From contig JBBSOW010000088.1 in assembly GCA_038259365.1 (NCBI GenBank), forward strand, positions 1-12,919: DNA of 12,919 nt, given 5' to 3'. The stretch is from JBBSOW01 sp038259365. Lineage in GTDB: Bacteria; Actinomycetota; Actinomycetes; Propionibacteriales; Propionibacteriaceae. The notes under the pieces are model-generated. The model had not been told where the DNA came from. It searched no databases and saw only the letters and a program-made list of their open reading frames with translations. The translations under genes were made by a program, and so were the position numbers. This document shows, piece by piece, positions 1-6,846 of this stretch (position 1 is its first letter; each line of letters starts with the position of its first letter).

Positions 1-141
1 CAGTACTTCCTGGAGAAGCACTTCTCCGAAGACCCCCAGGCAAGCGCAGGCGGTCTCGGCCCATGGTTCCGGCGGAACCTGCTTTCCATGAGGTCAAAAA
101 TGTCGGGCACCTCGCAAGAGAAAGCGGAAAATCATGGCTGA
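1..141 (+). CDS. Polar amino-acid ABC transporter permease, C-terminal fragment
   Basis: The window opens inside this gene; only the last 46 codons are visible, ending at TGA 139-141. The visible start, YFLEKHFSE, resembles the end of the last membrane helix of His/Gln/Glu-type permeases, which usually finish with a short basic cytoplasmic tail. Here the tail is longer and Arg/Lys-rich (WFRRN, MRSKM). The stop codon lies inside the start of the ATPase gene: the two share 8 bp (ATGGCTGA, 134-141), which implies translational coupling and one operon. The fragment alone could not be assigned. The call rests mainly on the overlap with an amino-acid ABC ATPase and on the LEKxF-like ending. In the intact gene this would be the membrane channel of the importer. 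Confidence 0.6.
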   Translation, partial: QYFLEKHFSEDPQASAGGLGPWFRRNLLSMRSKMSGTSQEKAENHG

Positions 142-898
142 ATTAGCGCTCAAAGCAGAATCGGTGCATAAATCCTTCGGCACCGTGAAGGTGCTCGAAG
201 GGATCAACTGGGAGGTCAAGCCTGGAGAGGTGACCTGCCTGCTCGGTCCCTCGGGCTCGGGCAAATCGACGTTGCTACGCTGCATCAACCACCTGGAGAA
301 GATCAACTCCGGACGCCTGTCGGTGTTCGGGGAACTGGTCGGCTACCGAGAGCACAAGGACCGGCTGTACGAGCTGAAGGACAAAGAGGTATGCCGTAAG
401 CGCGCCGAGATCGGGATGGTGTTCCAAAGCTTCAACCTCTTTCAACACATGACGGTGCTGGAGAACTTGATCGAGGCCCCGCTGCGGGTCCTCGGCGAAC
501 CCAAGAAGGTGGTCATCGAGCGGGCCCGGGAGCTGTTGTCCAAGGTCGGACTCTCTGGCCGCGAGAAGAGCCACCCCCGGCAACTCTCCGGCGGCCAGCA
601 ACAACGCGTGGCCATCGCCCGGGCGTTGACCATGCAGCCGAGACTGATGTTGTTCGACGAACCCACCTCCGCCCTCGACCCGGAGTTGGTGGGGGAGGTG
701 CTCAAGGTGATGCGGGATCTCGCCGAGACCGGGATGACGATGATCTCGGTTACCCACGAGATGGGTTTCGCCCGCGAGGTTGCCGACACCGTCGTCTTCA
801 TGGATGGGGGCGTCATCGTCGAATCTGGTCCGCCCGAACAGGTCTTGGGCGATCCGCAACACGAACGGACGCAAAGCTTCCTCACCAACGTGCTCTAG
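134..898 (+). CDS. Polar amino-acid ABC transporter ATP-binding protein (GlnQ/HisP-like)
   Basis: This 254-residue, single-domain ABC ATPase would energise import by the permease encoded just upstream. Every nucleotide-binding motif is visible: Walker A GPSGSGKST at residues 38-46, Q-loop glutamine Q98 in MVFQSF, signature LSGGQQQ at 151-157, Walker B LMLFDEP at 171-177 with catalytic E176, D-loop SALD, and switch histidine H208 in SVTHEMGFA. THEMGFAREVAD is typical of the PAAT (polar amino-acid transport) subfamily. An insertion of about 25 residues between the Walker A region and the Q-loop (about 70-92, rich in Lys/Arg/Glu) is a form I associate with actinobacterial members. The ATG at 134 is supported by the purine-rich AGAGAAAGCGGAAA just upstream and by the 8-bp overlap with the permease gene. 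The substrate cannot be read from the ATPase. The epimerase-like gene 37 bp downstream suggests an amino acid or small peptide derivative. Confidence 0.93.
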   Translation: MAELALKAESVHKSFGTVKVLEGINWEVKPGEVTCLLGPSGSGKSTLLRCINHLEKINSGRLSVFGELVGYREHKDRLYELKDKEVCRKRAEIGMVFQSFNLFQHMTVLENLIEAPLRVLGEPKKVVIERARELLSKVGLSGREKSHPRQLSGGQQQRVAIARALTMQPRLMLFDEPTSALDPELVGEVLKVMRDLAETGMTMISVTHEMGFAREVADTVVFMDGGVIVESGPPEQVLGDPQHERTQSFLTNVL

Positions 899-935
899 CG
901 GAGAAGTTTGATTCCACGTCAACGAGGAAGAATAG

Positions 936-2051
936 ATGCGCATCGTCTCGGCCCGGCTCCACCACATCCTCTTGCCGCTGCGCGAGCCGTTCGTGATTAG
1001 CTACGCCTCGTGGACGGCGATGCCGTCGATCATCCTCGAGATGGAGACAGACGATGGGCGCACCGGATGGGGGGAAGCCGTCCCCGATGAGATCGTCACC
1101 GGGGAGACCGCAGCGGCGGCGATGCAGGTCCTGCAGCATCTGTTGCTGCCGTTGATCATCGGGCGTGACCCCCACGACCTGGAGGACCTGCACCACGTGA
1201 TGGCCTCGCGCTTGGGCGGCAACACCTCGGCCAAGGCCGCCATCGACATCGCCTGCCACGATCTGATCGCTCAAGCGGCCAGTGTCCCCGTGTACGACCT
1301 TGTGGGCGGCCGCGCACACGAGGTCTTGACCTACCCTCGCGTCATCTCCATCGGCGCGCCCGACGAGATGGCCGCCCAGGCCGAGCGGGCCGTCGACGCA
1401 GGCTACGCGTCGATCAAGATCAAGGTCGGGGCGGGCGACCGCGAGCGGGACGTTGCCCGCATCCGAGCGGTCTGCGAGGCCGTGGAGCATCGAGTGCCGG
1501 TCCGCGTCGACGTGAACCAGGGGTGGGGTGCCGCGGGCACGGCGATCGGGGCCGTGACTCAGCTCGGCGGCCTCGGTATCTGCTGGATCGAGGAGCCGAT
1601 CGCGATGGGTGATCTGCGGGGCCTCGCCGAGGTGCGTGCCCACTCGGCGGTGCCGATCATGGCCGACGAGTCCTGCCAGGGCATGGCGTCGCTGCTGGAG
1701 ATCGTCCGCCTACGCGCCGCCGATCTGATCAATCTGAAACTGATGAAGACCGCGGGGCTCTACCGGGCGCTGCAGATGGCCTCGGTCGCCCAGGCAGCCG
1801 GGCTTGATGCGCAAGTGGGTTCGATGGTGGAATCCTCCGTCGCTTCATCGGCCGGATACCACCTGGCGATGGCGCGGCGCTCCATCCGCTCCCAGGAGCT
1901 TACCGGCCCGTTGCTGTTCACCACTGATGTCGGAGACCTGCACTACGAGCTCCCCCAGGTACACCTGAGCGGACAACCCGGTCTGGGTCTGCGCATCGAC
2001 CGGGACGCCCTCGCCAGTCTCACAACGGGTGCGGTAGAAGTGGTGGGATAG
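936..2051 (+). CDS. Enolase-superfamily enzyme, muconate-lactonizing / dipeptide-epimerase-like
   Basis: This 371-residue protein has the two-domain layout of the muconate-lactonizing subgroup: an N-terminal capping domain (about 1-125, with GWGEAVP and VTGET) and a TIM barrel. The catalytic set is complete: KIK at K161/K163, metal ligands D192 (VDVN), E219 (WIEEP) and D244 (MADES), and second lysine K268 (INLKLMK). Such enzymes abstract the alpha proton of a carboxylate bound to Mg2+, giving epimerisation, racemisation or cycloisomerisation. The N-terminal motifs and VGSMVESS at 294-301 look most like L-Ala-D/L-Glu dipeptide epimerases. However, the C-terminal segment that holds their acidic DxD specificity motif reads ELT (321-323), so the substrate probably differs. 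N-succinylamino-acid racemase or cycloisomerase remain possible. The start follows GAGGAAG at about 8 bp. Position after the ABC genes suggests it acts on the imported compound. Confidence 0.85.
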   Translation: MRIVSARLHHILLPLREPFVISYASWTAMPSIILEMETDDGRTGWGEAVPDEIVTGETAAAAMQVLQHLLLPLIIGRDPHDLEDLHHVMASRLGGNTSAKAAIDIACHDLIAQAASVPVYDLVGGRAHEVLTYPRVISIGAPDEMAAQAERAVDAGYASIKIKVGAGDRERDVARIRAVCEAVEHRVPVRVDVNQGWGAAGTAIGAVTQLGGLGICWIEEPIAMGDLRGLAEVRAHSAVPIMADESCQGMASLLEIVRLRAADLINLKLMKTAGLYRALQMASVAQAAGLDAQVGSMVESSVASSAGYHLAMARRSIRSQELTGPLLFTTDVGDLHYELPQVHLSGQPGLGLRIDRDALASLTTGAVEVVG

Positions 2052-2068
2052 ATCCACCAGCAATCACC

Positions 2069-2081
2069 AGGAGAAGTCATC
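2069..2081 (+). promoter_or_regulatory. Shine-Dalgarno followed by an ATC triplet (candidate non-canonical start)
   Basis: AGGAG (2069-2073) is followed after 5 nt by ATC (2079-2081), which opens the reading frame of the spermidine-synthase-like gene. There is no ATG, GTG or TTG in this frame between the upstream stop codon (2049-2051) and GTG 2154. The site is placed as a start region should be, 17 nt after the stop of the enolase-superfamily gene. ATC is either a rare start codon or a changed ATG. Confidence 0.5.
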
Positions 2082-2771
2082 AAACGACTAGAGGAACTCT
2101 CGTACCAGCAGACGAGGCTGGGTGAGCTGTCGCTGCGGCGTCGGCTCGAGCCGGTGACGGGGACGCGGGTGTACGAGGTCAAGCTGGGCGAGGAGTTCCT
2201 CATGTCGAGCCTGTTCACCGAGGCAGAGGTTGCCCTGGCGGACTTGGCCCTCGGCCGGCTCAACGAAACCGAGGACCTGTCAGTTCTCGTCGGTGGCCTG
2301 GGCCTCGGCTACACCGCAGTTGCCGCCCTTAGGCACAAGAACGTCACCCGGCTGACCGTCATCGAGGCGCTGGAACCGGTCATCGCCTGGCACCGCCAGC
2401 ACCTTCTGCCGGTCTCGCAGGAACTCGTCGGGGACAACCGAGCGACCCTCGTCGCACACGACTTCTTCGCCATGGTCGCGGCGGGTGCCGACACCACCTA
2501 CGACGCCGTGCTCTTGGACATCGATCACGCCCCCGACATCGTGCTGCACGAGAGCCACCAAGGCTTCTACTTCGAGGAGGGGCTGACCCGGATGCGCGAG
2601 TTCGTCGCGCCAAGCGGAGTCTTCGGGCTCTGGTCGGACAACCCTCCAGACGACGCTTTCACCGGCCGCCTCGAAGCCGTCTTCGCACGAGCCGAGACCG
2701 AGATCGTCACCTTCGAAAACCCCCTGACCGGCGGCACGTCGGCCAACACCGTCTACCTGGCCTTCCGCTGA
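2079..2771 (+). CDS. Spermidine-synthase-like protein (SAM-dependent methyltransferase fold), start uncertain
   Basis: From ATC 2079 the product has 230 residues; from the first canonical start, GTG 2154, it has 205. I prefer the longer form. The extra segment ELSYQQTRLGELSLRRR is protein-like, matches my memory of homologues (EEL...TPLGEL.LRRR), and has AGGAG 5 nt upstream. SAM-binding features follow: glycine-rich motif I in LVGGLGLGYTA, an acidic residue ending strand 2 (VIEALEPVIAWH), DFFA, then YDAVLLDIDH in place of the aspartate-rich active-site segment of spermidine synthases. The C-terminal half (GLTRMREFVAPSGVFGLWSDN) fits the usual late strands. There are no membrane segments, unlike fused MFS-type relatives. 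The reaction is unknown: polyamine transfer is unproven and a methyltransferase is equally possible. The gene is last in the + strand operon, in the same frame as the enolase gene and separated from it by a single TAG. Confidence 0.75.
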   Translation: MKRLEELSYQQTRLGELSLRRRLEPVTGTRVYEVKLGEEFLMSSLFTEAEVALADLALGRLNETEDLSVLVGGLGLGYTAVAALRHKNVTRLTVIEALEPVIAWHRQHLLPVSQELVGDNRATLVAHDFFAMVAAGADTTYDAVLLDIDHAPDIVLHESHQGFYFEEGLTRMREFVAPSGVFGLWSDNPPDDAFTGRLEAVFARAETEIVTFENPLTGGTSANTVYLAFR

Positions 2772-2788
2772 TCCCTGCGGACGCAAAC

Positions 2789-2821
2789 GGTGCCGCCGGA
2801 TCTCATCGATCCGACGGCACC
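2789..2821. terminator. Hairpin between convergent operons
   Basis: GGTGCCGCCGGATC (2789-2802), loop TCATC, then GATCCGACGGCACC (2808-2821) form a 14-bp stem with one C-A mismatch. It starts 18 nt after the + strand stop and ends 41 nt from the stop of the - strand lipoprotein gene, so it could end transcripts from both sides. Neither side has a clear T run, so it is a terminator by position and stem strength rather than a textbook intrinsic one. Confidence 0.65.
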
Positions 2822-2861
2822 GCCGCGTCAACCAGGTGAAACTCACACCGGGCATACCCGA

Positions 2862-3815
2862 TCAGACGAGGCTGATCTCCTTGAGGTATTCCTTGGCGAC
2901 CTCTTGGGCGCGCTTGCCGTCGACGTCGACCTCGGCGTTCAGCTCGGCCATCTTCTCCTCGGTGAGACCCTCGAAGATCTTGTTGGCCACCTCGTCGTAG
3001 ACCTCAGAATGCGCGGAGTACACGGCATCCTTCATGGTGTAGGAGGCGTTGTAGAGGATGAAGACACCCGGATCCTTGACGAGCTCCAGGTTCAGGGCGG
3101 TGATCCGGCCGTCGGTGGTGAAGACCTCGCCGAAGTCGCACTTGCCGTCCGAGGTCTCGGTGTAGATCAGGCCGGTGTCCAGGATCTGCTGCTGGCTCTG
3201 CGGGATCTTATATCCGGTGGCCTTTTCGAAGAGGATCAGGCCGTCGGGTCGGTCGGGGAACTCGGTCTCCAGGCACACCTTGGCGCTCTTGTTCTTCTTC
3301 AGGTAATCGGCCATGCCCTGAAGGTCGAAGCCGCCCTCCTTCTTGGCGAGGTCACCGTTGGCCGCGAAGCCGTAGGTGTCGTTAAAGGGGGACTGGCCCA
3401 CCCACTTGATCTTGTTCTCGGCCAGATCCTTCTCGGAGGTGACCTTGAAGAGCTCGGCGGGGTCTTGGCTGGGGTCCTCCTGCTTCAGGTGAACCGTCCA
3501 ACCGGTGCCGTTGTATTCGGGGTAGACGTCGATGTCGCCGGACATGAGCGCACTGCGGTTGACCTCGGTGCCACCCAGGTTCGTCTTGTTGTCCACCGAC
3601 GCTCCCTCCTTCTCCACCGCCTGGGCGAACATCTCGCCCAAGAGGATGTTCTCGGTGAAGTCCTTGGAGCCGACGGCGAGCGAGACACCGTCCAGACGCT
3701 TGTCGGACTTGCCTCCGCCTCCCTCGTCGCCGCCACCGCTGCTCCCGCAAGCGGTGAGGGCCAAGCTGAGGATCGCGCCCATGGTCATGGCTGTCAGTTT
3801 CATGCTCTTGTGCAT
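2862..3815 (-). CDS. Osmoprotectant (glycine betaine/choline-type) ABC transporter substrate-binding lipoprotein
   Basis: This 317-residue exported lipoprotein has a basic N-terminus, hydrophobic core (MTMGAILSLAL) and lipobox LTAC with Cys23. A flexible Gly/Ser/Asp linker (24-40) follows. The mature part is an OpuAC/ProX-type type II binding fold. It begins VSLAVGSKDFTENILLGEM, and GTEVNRSALMSGDIDVYPEYNGTGW (about 82-106) is the hallmark region of OpuCC/YehZ-like proteins, whose aromatic residues (here Y98, Y101, W106) may cage the quaternary amine. Y148, Y255 and Y259 are further aromatic candidates. The ATG at 3815 has AAGGAAA just upstream and restores a proper signal peptide; much longer in-frame extensions are non-coding. 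It is the last gene of the transporter operon and lies 176 bp behind the second permease gene. The exact ligand (betaine, carnitine, choline, proline betaine) cannot be told. Confidence 0.9.
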   Translation of the reverse strand: MHKSMKLTAMTMGAILSLALTACGSSGGGDEGGGGKSDKRLDGVSLAVGSKDFTENILLGEMFAQAVEKEGASVDNKTNLGGTEVNRSALMSGDIDVYPEYNGTGWTVHLKQEDPSQDPAELFKVTSEKDLAENKIKWVGQSPFNDTYGFAANGDLAKKEGGFDLQGMADYLKKNKSAKVCLETEFPDRPDGLILFEKATGYKIPQSQQQILDTGLIYTETSDGKCDFGEVFTTDGRITALNLELVKDPGVFILYNASYTMKDAVYSAHSEVYDEVANKIFEGLTEEKMAELNAEVDVDGKRAQEVAKEYLKEISLV

Positions 3816-3991
3816 TAAGTTTTCCTTCACTTGGGAACTCGGTCCGCCCCGCCGGAACCGTCTGCCAATCAACGACCGAGAACATATTCCACGGTGGATC
3901 GGCGGAGGCTCGCAAAACCGGGACCGGCTAAAGAATACAACGCGATGGCCGATTCGAGCGGATTCAGGTGACAGTTCGATAACGCTTGGCC
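3816..3991 (-). other. 176-bp spacer inside the transporter operon
   Basis: The other junctions of this operon are a 4-bp overlap and a 38-bp gap, so this spacer is exceptional. It is less GC-rich than the genes and I see no reading frame of its own. It holds an 11-bp perfect palindrome with a single central base, TCCACGGTGGA (3888-3898), and on the - strand a weak -10-like TATTCT about 110 nt before the lipoprotein start, without a matching -35. It may carry an internal promoter or an mRNA-processing site that raises binding-protein expression. I cannot show either. Confidence 0.4.
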
Positions 3992-4852
3992 TCAGGCAAT
4001 CCCGCGCGGCTTGAGCACCTTTTCCGCCACGGCACCGATCCAGTCGAAAGTCAGGGCGATCAGGGCGACCAGCACGCTGCCGACGATCAACACAGGGTCC
4101 TGGTTGAGTTTCAGGCCCGAGTTGATCGTGATTCCGAGCCCTCCGCCGCCGATGAGGAAGGCCAAGGTGGCCATGCCGATGTTGAGGATGACGGCGGTGC
4201 GGATACCGGCCACGATCACGGGGACGGCCAGAGGCAGCTCGATCTGCTTCAGCACCCTCATCTTGGTCATTCCCATGCCGCGTCCGGCCTCGATCACCGA
4301 TTGATCCACCGCCTCCAGGCCGACCATGGTGTTGCGCAGGACCGGCAGCAGGGCGTAGAGCGCCAGCGCCAGGATCACCGTTCGCGGCCCCTGCCCGAAG
4401 AAGGTCAAGAAGATGATCAGCAGCCCGTACGCCGGCAGGGCCTGACCCGAGGTCGCCACCGAGATGATGTAGGGGGCCACCCGCTTCAGCGCGGGGCGGG
4501 TCAAGATGATCCCTGCCGGGATGGCGACCACGACCACGAGCAGGGTCGAGAGGAACGCGATGTAGAGGTGCCGCTGGATCTGCGGTACCAGCTTCGGCAT
4601 GAATTCCAGCGCCGAACGCTGCTGGATCGGGGCGTTGGCGAGGTCCAGGCTCTGGTAGTAGAGGTAGAGGAAGAGCCCCAGTACCGCGATCAGGATGGGC
4701 GCGATGAACAGGCCGATATTGTTCACCACCGTCGGCGGTACTTTTCGGCCCCGATCGGAAGCCTCGGTATCGGGGGTATCGGTATCGGGAGTATCTGTAT
4801 CGGGGGTGTCGGTGGCGGAATCGACGGCGCCACGCGATTTGGTGTCGCTCAC
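3992..4852 (-). CDS. Osmoprotectant ABC transporter permease (OpuCB/OpuCD-like) with acidic repeat tail
   Basis: The 286-residue membrane subunit starts at GTG 4852, overlapping the ATPase stop codon by 4 bp (GTGA), a classic coupling overlap. Residues 1-42 form an unusual hydrophilic cytoplasmic tail with DTPDT repeated three times (15-29). Membrane segments follow at about 45-66, 96-118, 126-152, 157-172, 212-240 and 254-275. The cytoplasmic EAA-type coupling loop, EAGRGMGMTKMRVLKQIELP at 188-207, contacts the ATPase. A GGGGLG turn (235-240) is shared with the sister permease encoded by the first gene of the operon, and the two are clearly paralogous over this half. The protein is longer than its 219-residue sister because of the tail and an extra N-terminal helix. 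It should form a heterodimeric channel with the sister subunit. Confidence 0.88.
   Translation of the reverse strand: MSDTKSRGAVDSATDTPDTDTPDTDTPDTEASDRGRKVPPTVVNNIGLFIAPILIAVLGLFLYLYYQSLDLANAPIQQRSALEFMPKLVPQIQRHLYIAFLSTLLVVVVAIPAGIILTRPALKRVAPYIISVATSGQALPAYGLLIIFLTFFGQGPRTVILALALYALLPVLRNTMVGLEAVDQSVIEAGRGMGMTKMRVLKQIELPLAVPVIVAGIRTAVILNIGMATLAFLIGGGGLGITINSGLKLNQDPVLIVGSVLVALIALTFDWIGAVAEKVLKPRGIA
4767..4811 (-). repeat. 15-bp tandem repeat, three copies, inside permease gene
   Basis: On the + strand the units are GTATCGGGGGTATCG (4767-4781), GTATCGGGAGTATCT (4782-4796) and GTATCGGGGGTGTCG (4797-4811). Copies 1 and 3 each differ from copy 2 by two or three bases. On the coding strand each unit encodes DTPDT, so gain or loss of a unit keeps the frame and only changes the length of the cytoplasmic tail. 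Confidence 0.9.
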
Positions 4853-6015
4853 TCGAGACCACCCCCGAGCTCGTCGTAGTGCAGGCGGGCCTCGTGCTGT
4901 GCGTTGCGGATCGCCTTGTTCAGGTCGGTCATCGAGACCACGCCCTGAAACCGGCCCTGGTCGTCGACCACGAGGCTGAGCCCGGCGGCGCTCTGCACCA
5001 TGAACTCCAGGGCCTGGAACAAGGTGTTGTCCAGCCTCAGGCTCTCGCCGACCTCTTCCCCGCCGGTGTCGTACCCCGAGGCCCCCTCCGCGAAGTCCTC
5101 GGCGCGCAGCCAACGGCTTGGGGCTCCGCGGTCGTCGACGAGCACGAGCCATTCCTTACCGGACTCGGCCAGTTTGGCCCGACCGACCTCGGGCGAGTCC
5201 TCGGCCGAGATGTAGGGGTAGCCGGTGAAGGTCACCGTGCTGACCTTGAGGAAGTTCAGCCCCTTGATGGTCGAGCCTTGCCCGATGAAGTCGTTGACGA
5301 AGTCGTCGACCGGGTAGGCCAGGATCCGCTCCGGGGTGTCGAACTGGCGGATCCTGCTGCGCTCCCCCAGGATCGCGATCCGGTCGCCCATCTTGATGGC
5401 CTCGTCGATGTCGTGGGTGACGAACACGATGGTCTTGTGCAGCTTGCCTTGAACCCGCAGGAACTCGTTCTGCAACCGGTCGCGGGCGATCGGATCGATC
5501 GCCCCGAACGGCTCGTCCATCAACATGATGTCGGGATCCGCGCCCAGCGCCCGGGCGACCCCGATGCGTTGGGCCTGGCCGCCGGAGAGTTCCTTGGGAA
5601 AGCGGTCTCGGTACTGGTCGGGGTCCAGACCCATGGTGGACAGCAGTGTCTCGGTGCGCTCGCGGATCCTCTTCTTGTCCCAGCCCAGCATCTTCGGCAC
5701 GGTGGCGATGTTCTGAGCGATCGTCTGGTGCGGGAACAGCCCGATCTGCTGGATGACGTAGCCCATCCGCGTGCGCAGCTTGTCCGGGTTCACCTTGGTG
5801 ACGTCCTCGCCGTCGAGGAGGATCCGGCCGTTGCTCGGCTCGATCATCCGGTTGATGAGCCGCAAGGTGGTGCTCTTGCCGCAACCCGAGGGCCCGACGA
5901 GGACGACGATCTCGCCCTCGTGGATATCCATGGTGAGATCTTCGACCGCAGGGATCTTGGTGCCGGGGTAGGTCTTGCCTACCTTGTCCAGGTGGATCTT
6001 CGGTTGGGAGTTCAT
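4849..6015 (-). CDS. Osmoprotectant ABC transporter ATP-binding protein with tandem CBS domains (OpuCA/ProV-like)
   Basis: This 388-residue protein has an ABC ATPase domain (1-245) and a C-terminal regulatory part. Visible motifs are Walker A GPSGCGKST at 41-49, Q-loop in YVIQQIGLFPH (86-96), signature LSGGQAQ at 143-149, Walker B IMLMDEP at 163-169, SMB-like GAIDP, and switch H201 (FVTHDIDEA). VIQQIGLFPHQT and MDEPFGAIDP are characteristic of the glycine-betaine/OpuA-OpuC subfamily. Two CBS-like segments follow (about 263-312 and 325-370; the second contains GVVSMTDLNKA). In homologous osmoregulated importers, tandem CBS domains gate activity in response to ionic strength or cyclic di-AMP; that is family knowledge. 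The ATG at 6015 has AGAGGAAC 4-8 nt upstream. The gene lies 38 bp after the first permease gene and overlaps the second by 4 bp. Confidence 0.93.
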   Translation of the reverse strand: MNSQPKIHLDKVGKTYPGTKIPAVEDLTMDIHEGEIVVLVGPSGCGKSTTLRLINRMIEPSNGRILLDGEDVTKVNPDKLRTRMGYVIQQIGLFPHQTIAQNIATVPKMLGWDKKRIRERTETLLSTMGLDPDQYRDRFPKELSGGQAQRIGVARALGADPDIMLMDEPFGAIDPIARDRLQNEFLRVQGKLHKTIVFVTHDIDEAIKMGDRIAILGERSRIRQFDTPERILAYPVDDFVNDFIGQGSTIKGLNFLKVSTVTFTGYPYISAEDSPEVGRAKLAESGKEWLVLVDDRGAPSRWLRAEDFAEGASGYDTGGEEVGESLRLDNTLFQALEFMVQSAAGLSLVVDDQGRFQGVVSMTDLNKAIRNAQHEARLHYDELGGGLE

Positions 6016-6053
6016 CTGTTCCTCTCGTGGAATCAGGTGTTATGAGCTGGTGT

Positions 6054-6713
6054 TCAGTGGCGCAGGCCGCGCGGAGTCGTGAGGCGTTGGACCATCGAGA
6101 AGGCGAAGTCGAGGAACAGGCCGAGGAGCACCGTGAAGATCACGCCGGTGTAGACCGATTCCACCGAGTTCGGCAGGCCCAGCCTGGTCAACCCGCGCTG
6201 GATGAAGTTCCCCAGACCACCGCCGCCGACGAGGACCGCGATCGCGGCGATGCTGACGACCAGCAGGCTCGAGACCCGGACGCCGGTCATGATGATCGGC
6301 CACGCCAACGGCAGGCGCACCTTGATCAGCTGCCGCGTGCGGTTCATCCCCATGCCCCTGGCCGCCTCGACGACCGCGGGGTTGACCGAATCCAGGCCGG
6401 TCACGGTGTTGCGGAGAATGGGAAGCTGGGCGTAGAAGAACAGCGCCACCATGGCGGGGGTGTTGCCCGTGCCGAAGATGGGGATCAGCAACGCGAAGAA
6501 GGCCAGCGACGGGATCGTCAGAAAGATCCCGGCGATGGACAACACGACGGGCCGGGCGATGGCGCTGCGTTGGATGGCGATGCCGAGCAGAACCGCCACC
6601 ACGGCGGCTGCGGCGAGGACGATGAGCGTGATACGAGCGTGATTGAGGGTCTCCTCCAAGATGTAGCCGATGTTGTTGGAGACGTAGGTGAACCAGTTGC
6701 TGAGAGCTTCCAT
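6054..6713 (-). CDS. Osmoprotectant ABC transporter permease (OpuCB-like), first gene of operon
   Basis: This 219-residue inner-membrane subunit has about six hydrophobic segments (for example 30-48, 56-80, 87-103, 138-168, 186-205). Its EAA-type coupling loop, EAARGMGMNRTRQLIKVRLP, lies at 116-135 and is followed by LVGGGGLGNF at 161-170. The length and pattern match the OpuCB/YehW group. I chose ATG 6713 because GGAAGG precedes it and because upstream in-frame codons run into the intergenic region shared with the tRNA gene. It opens the four-gene importer operon, so the promoter must lie between 6714 and about 6846. On the - strand a TANNNT element (TACTGT, about 40 nt upstream of the ATG) is visible without a recognisable -35, so I give it no separate entry. 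Confidence 0.9.
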   Translation of the reverse strand: MEALSNWFTYVSNNIGYILEETLNHARITLIVLAAAAVVAVLLGIAIQRSAIARPVVLSIAGIFLTIPSLAFFALLIPIFGTGNTPAMVALFFYAQLPILRNTVTGLDSVNPAVVEAARGMGMNRTRQLIKVRLPLAWPIIMTGVRVSSLLVVSIAAIAVLVGGGGLGNFIQRGLTRLGLPNSVESVYTGVIFTVLLGLFLDFAFSMVQRLTTPRGLRH

Positions 6714-6846
6714 GCCGATGACCCTTCCGGAAATAGGCGCGGTAGCGACAGTAATGGAAACTACGCTCAAGCGAGAAGCGTTAGACCCCCAGATGGCGCA
6801 AACGTAATCAACTTGTACTAAGCTCAAATCCGGCCAAGCGGCCGCT

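Noticed and set aside
2790..3818. 342-codon open frame on the + strand across the binding-protein gene
   Set aside because: It is antisense to a lipoprotein gene with full family motifs and a signal peptide, and its Leu/Val/Gly/Asp-rich text is what high-GC third positions give in the opposite frame.
2862..4862. One 666-residue fusion of permease-like and binding-protein sequence in a single frame
   Set aside because: The upstream half is an out-of-frame reading of the second permease gene and the spacer. The real binding protein starts at 3815 with a ribosome binding site and signal peptide.
4879..6045. 388-codon open frame on the + strand across the ATPase-CBS gene
   Set aside because: It mirrors a certain ATPase gene, has no motif of its own and no ribosome binding site; equal length to the ATPase is coincidence.
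6714..6846. Exact -35/-10 promoters for the tRNA gene and the osmolyte operon
   Set aside because: Several TANNNT-like hexamers occur on both strands but none pairs with a credible -35 at 16-19 bp, so I could not choose between them.
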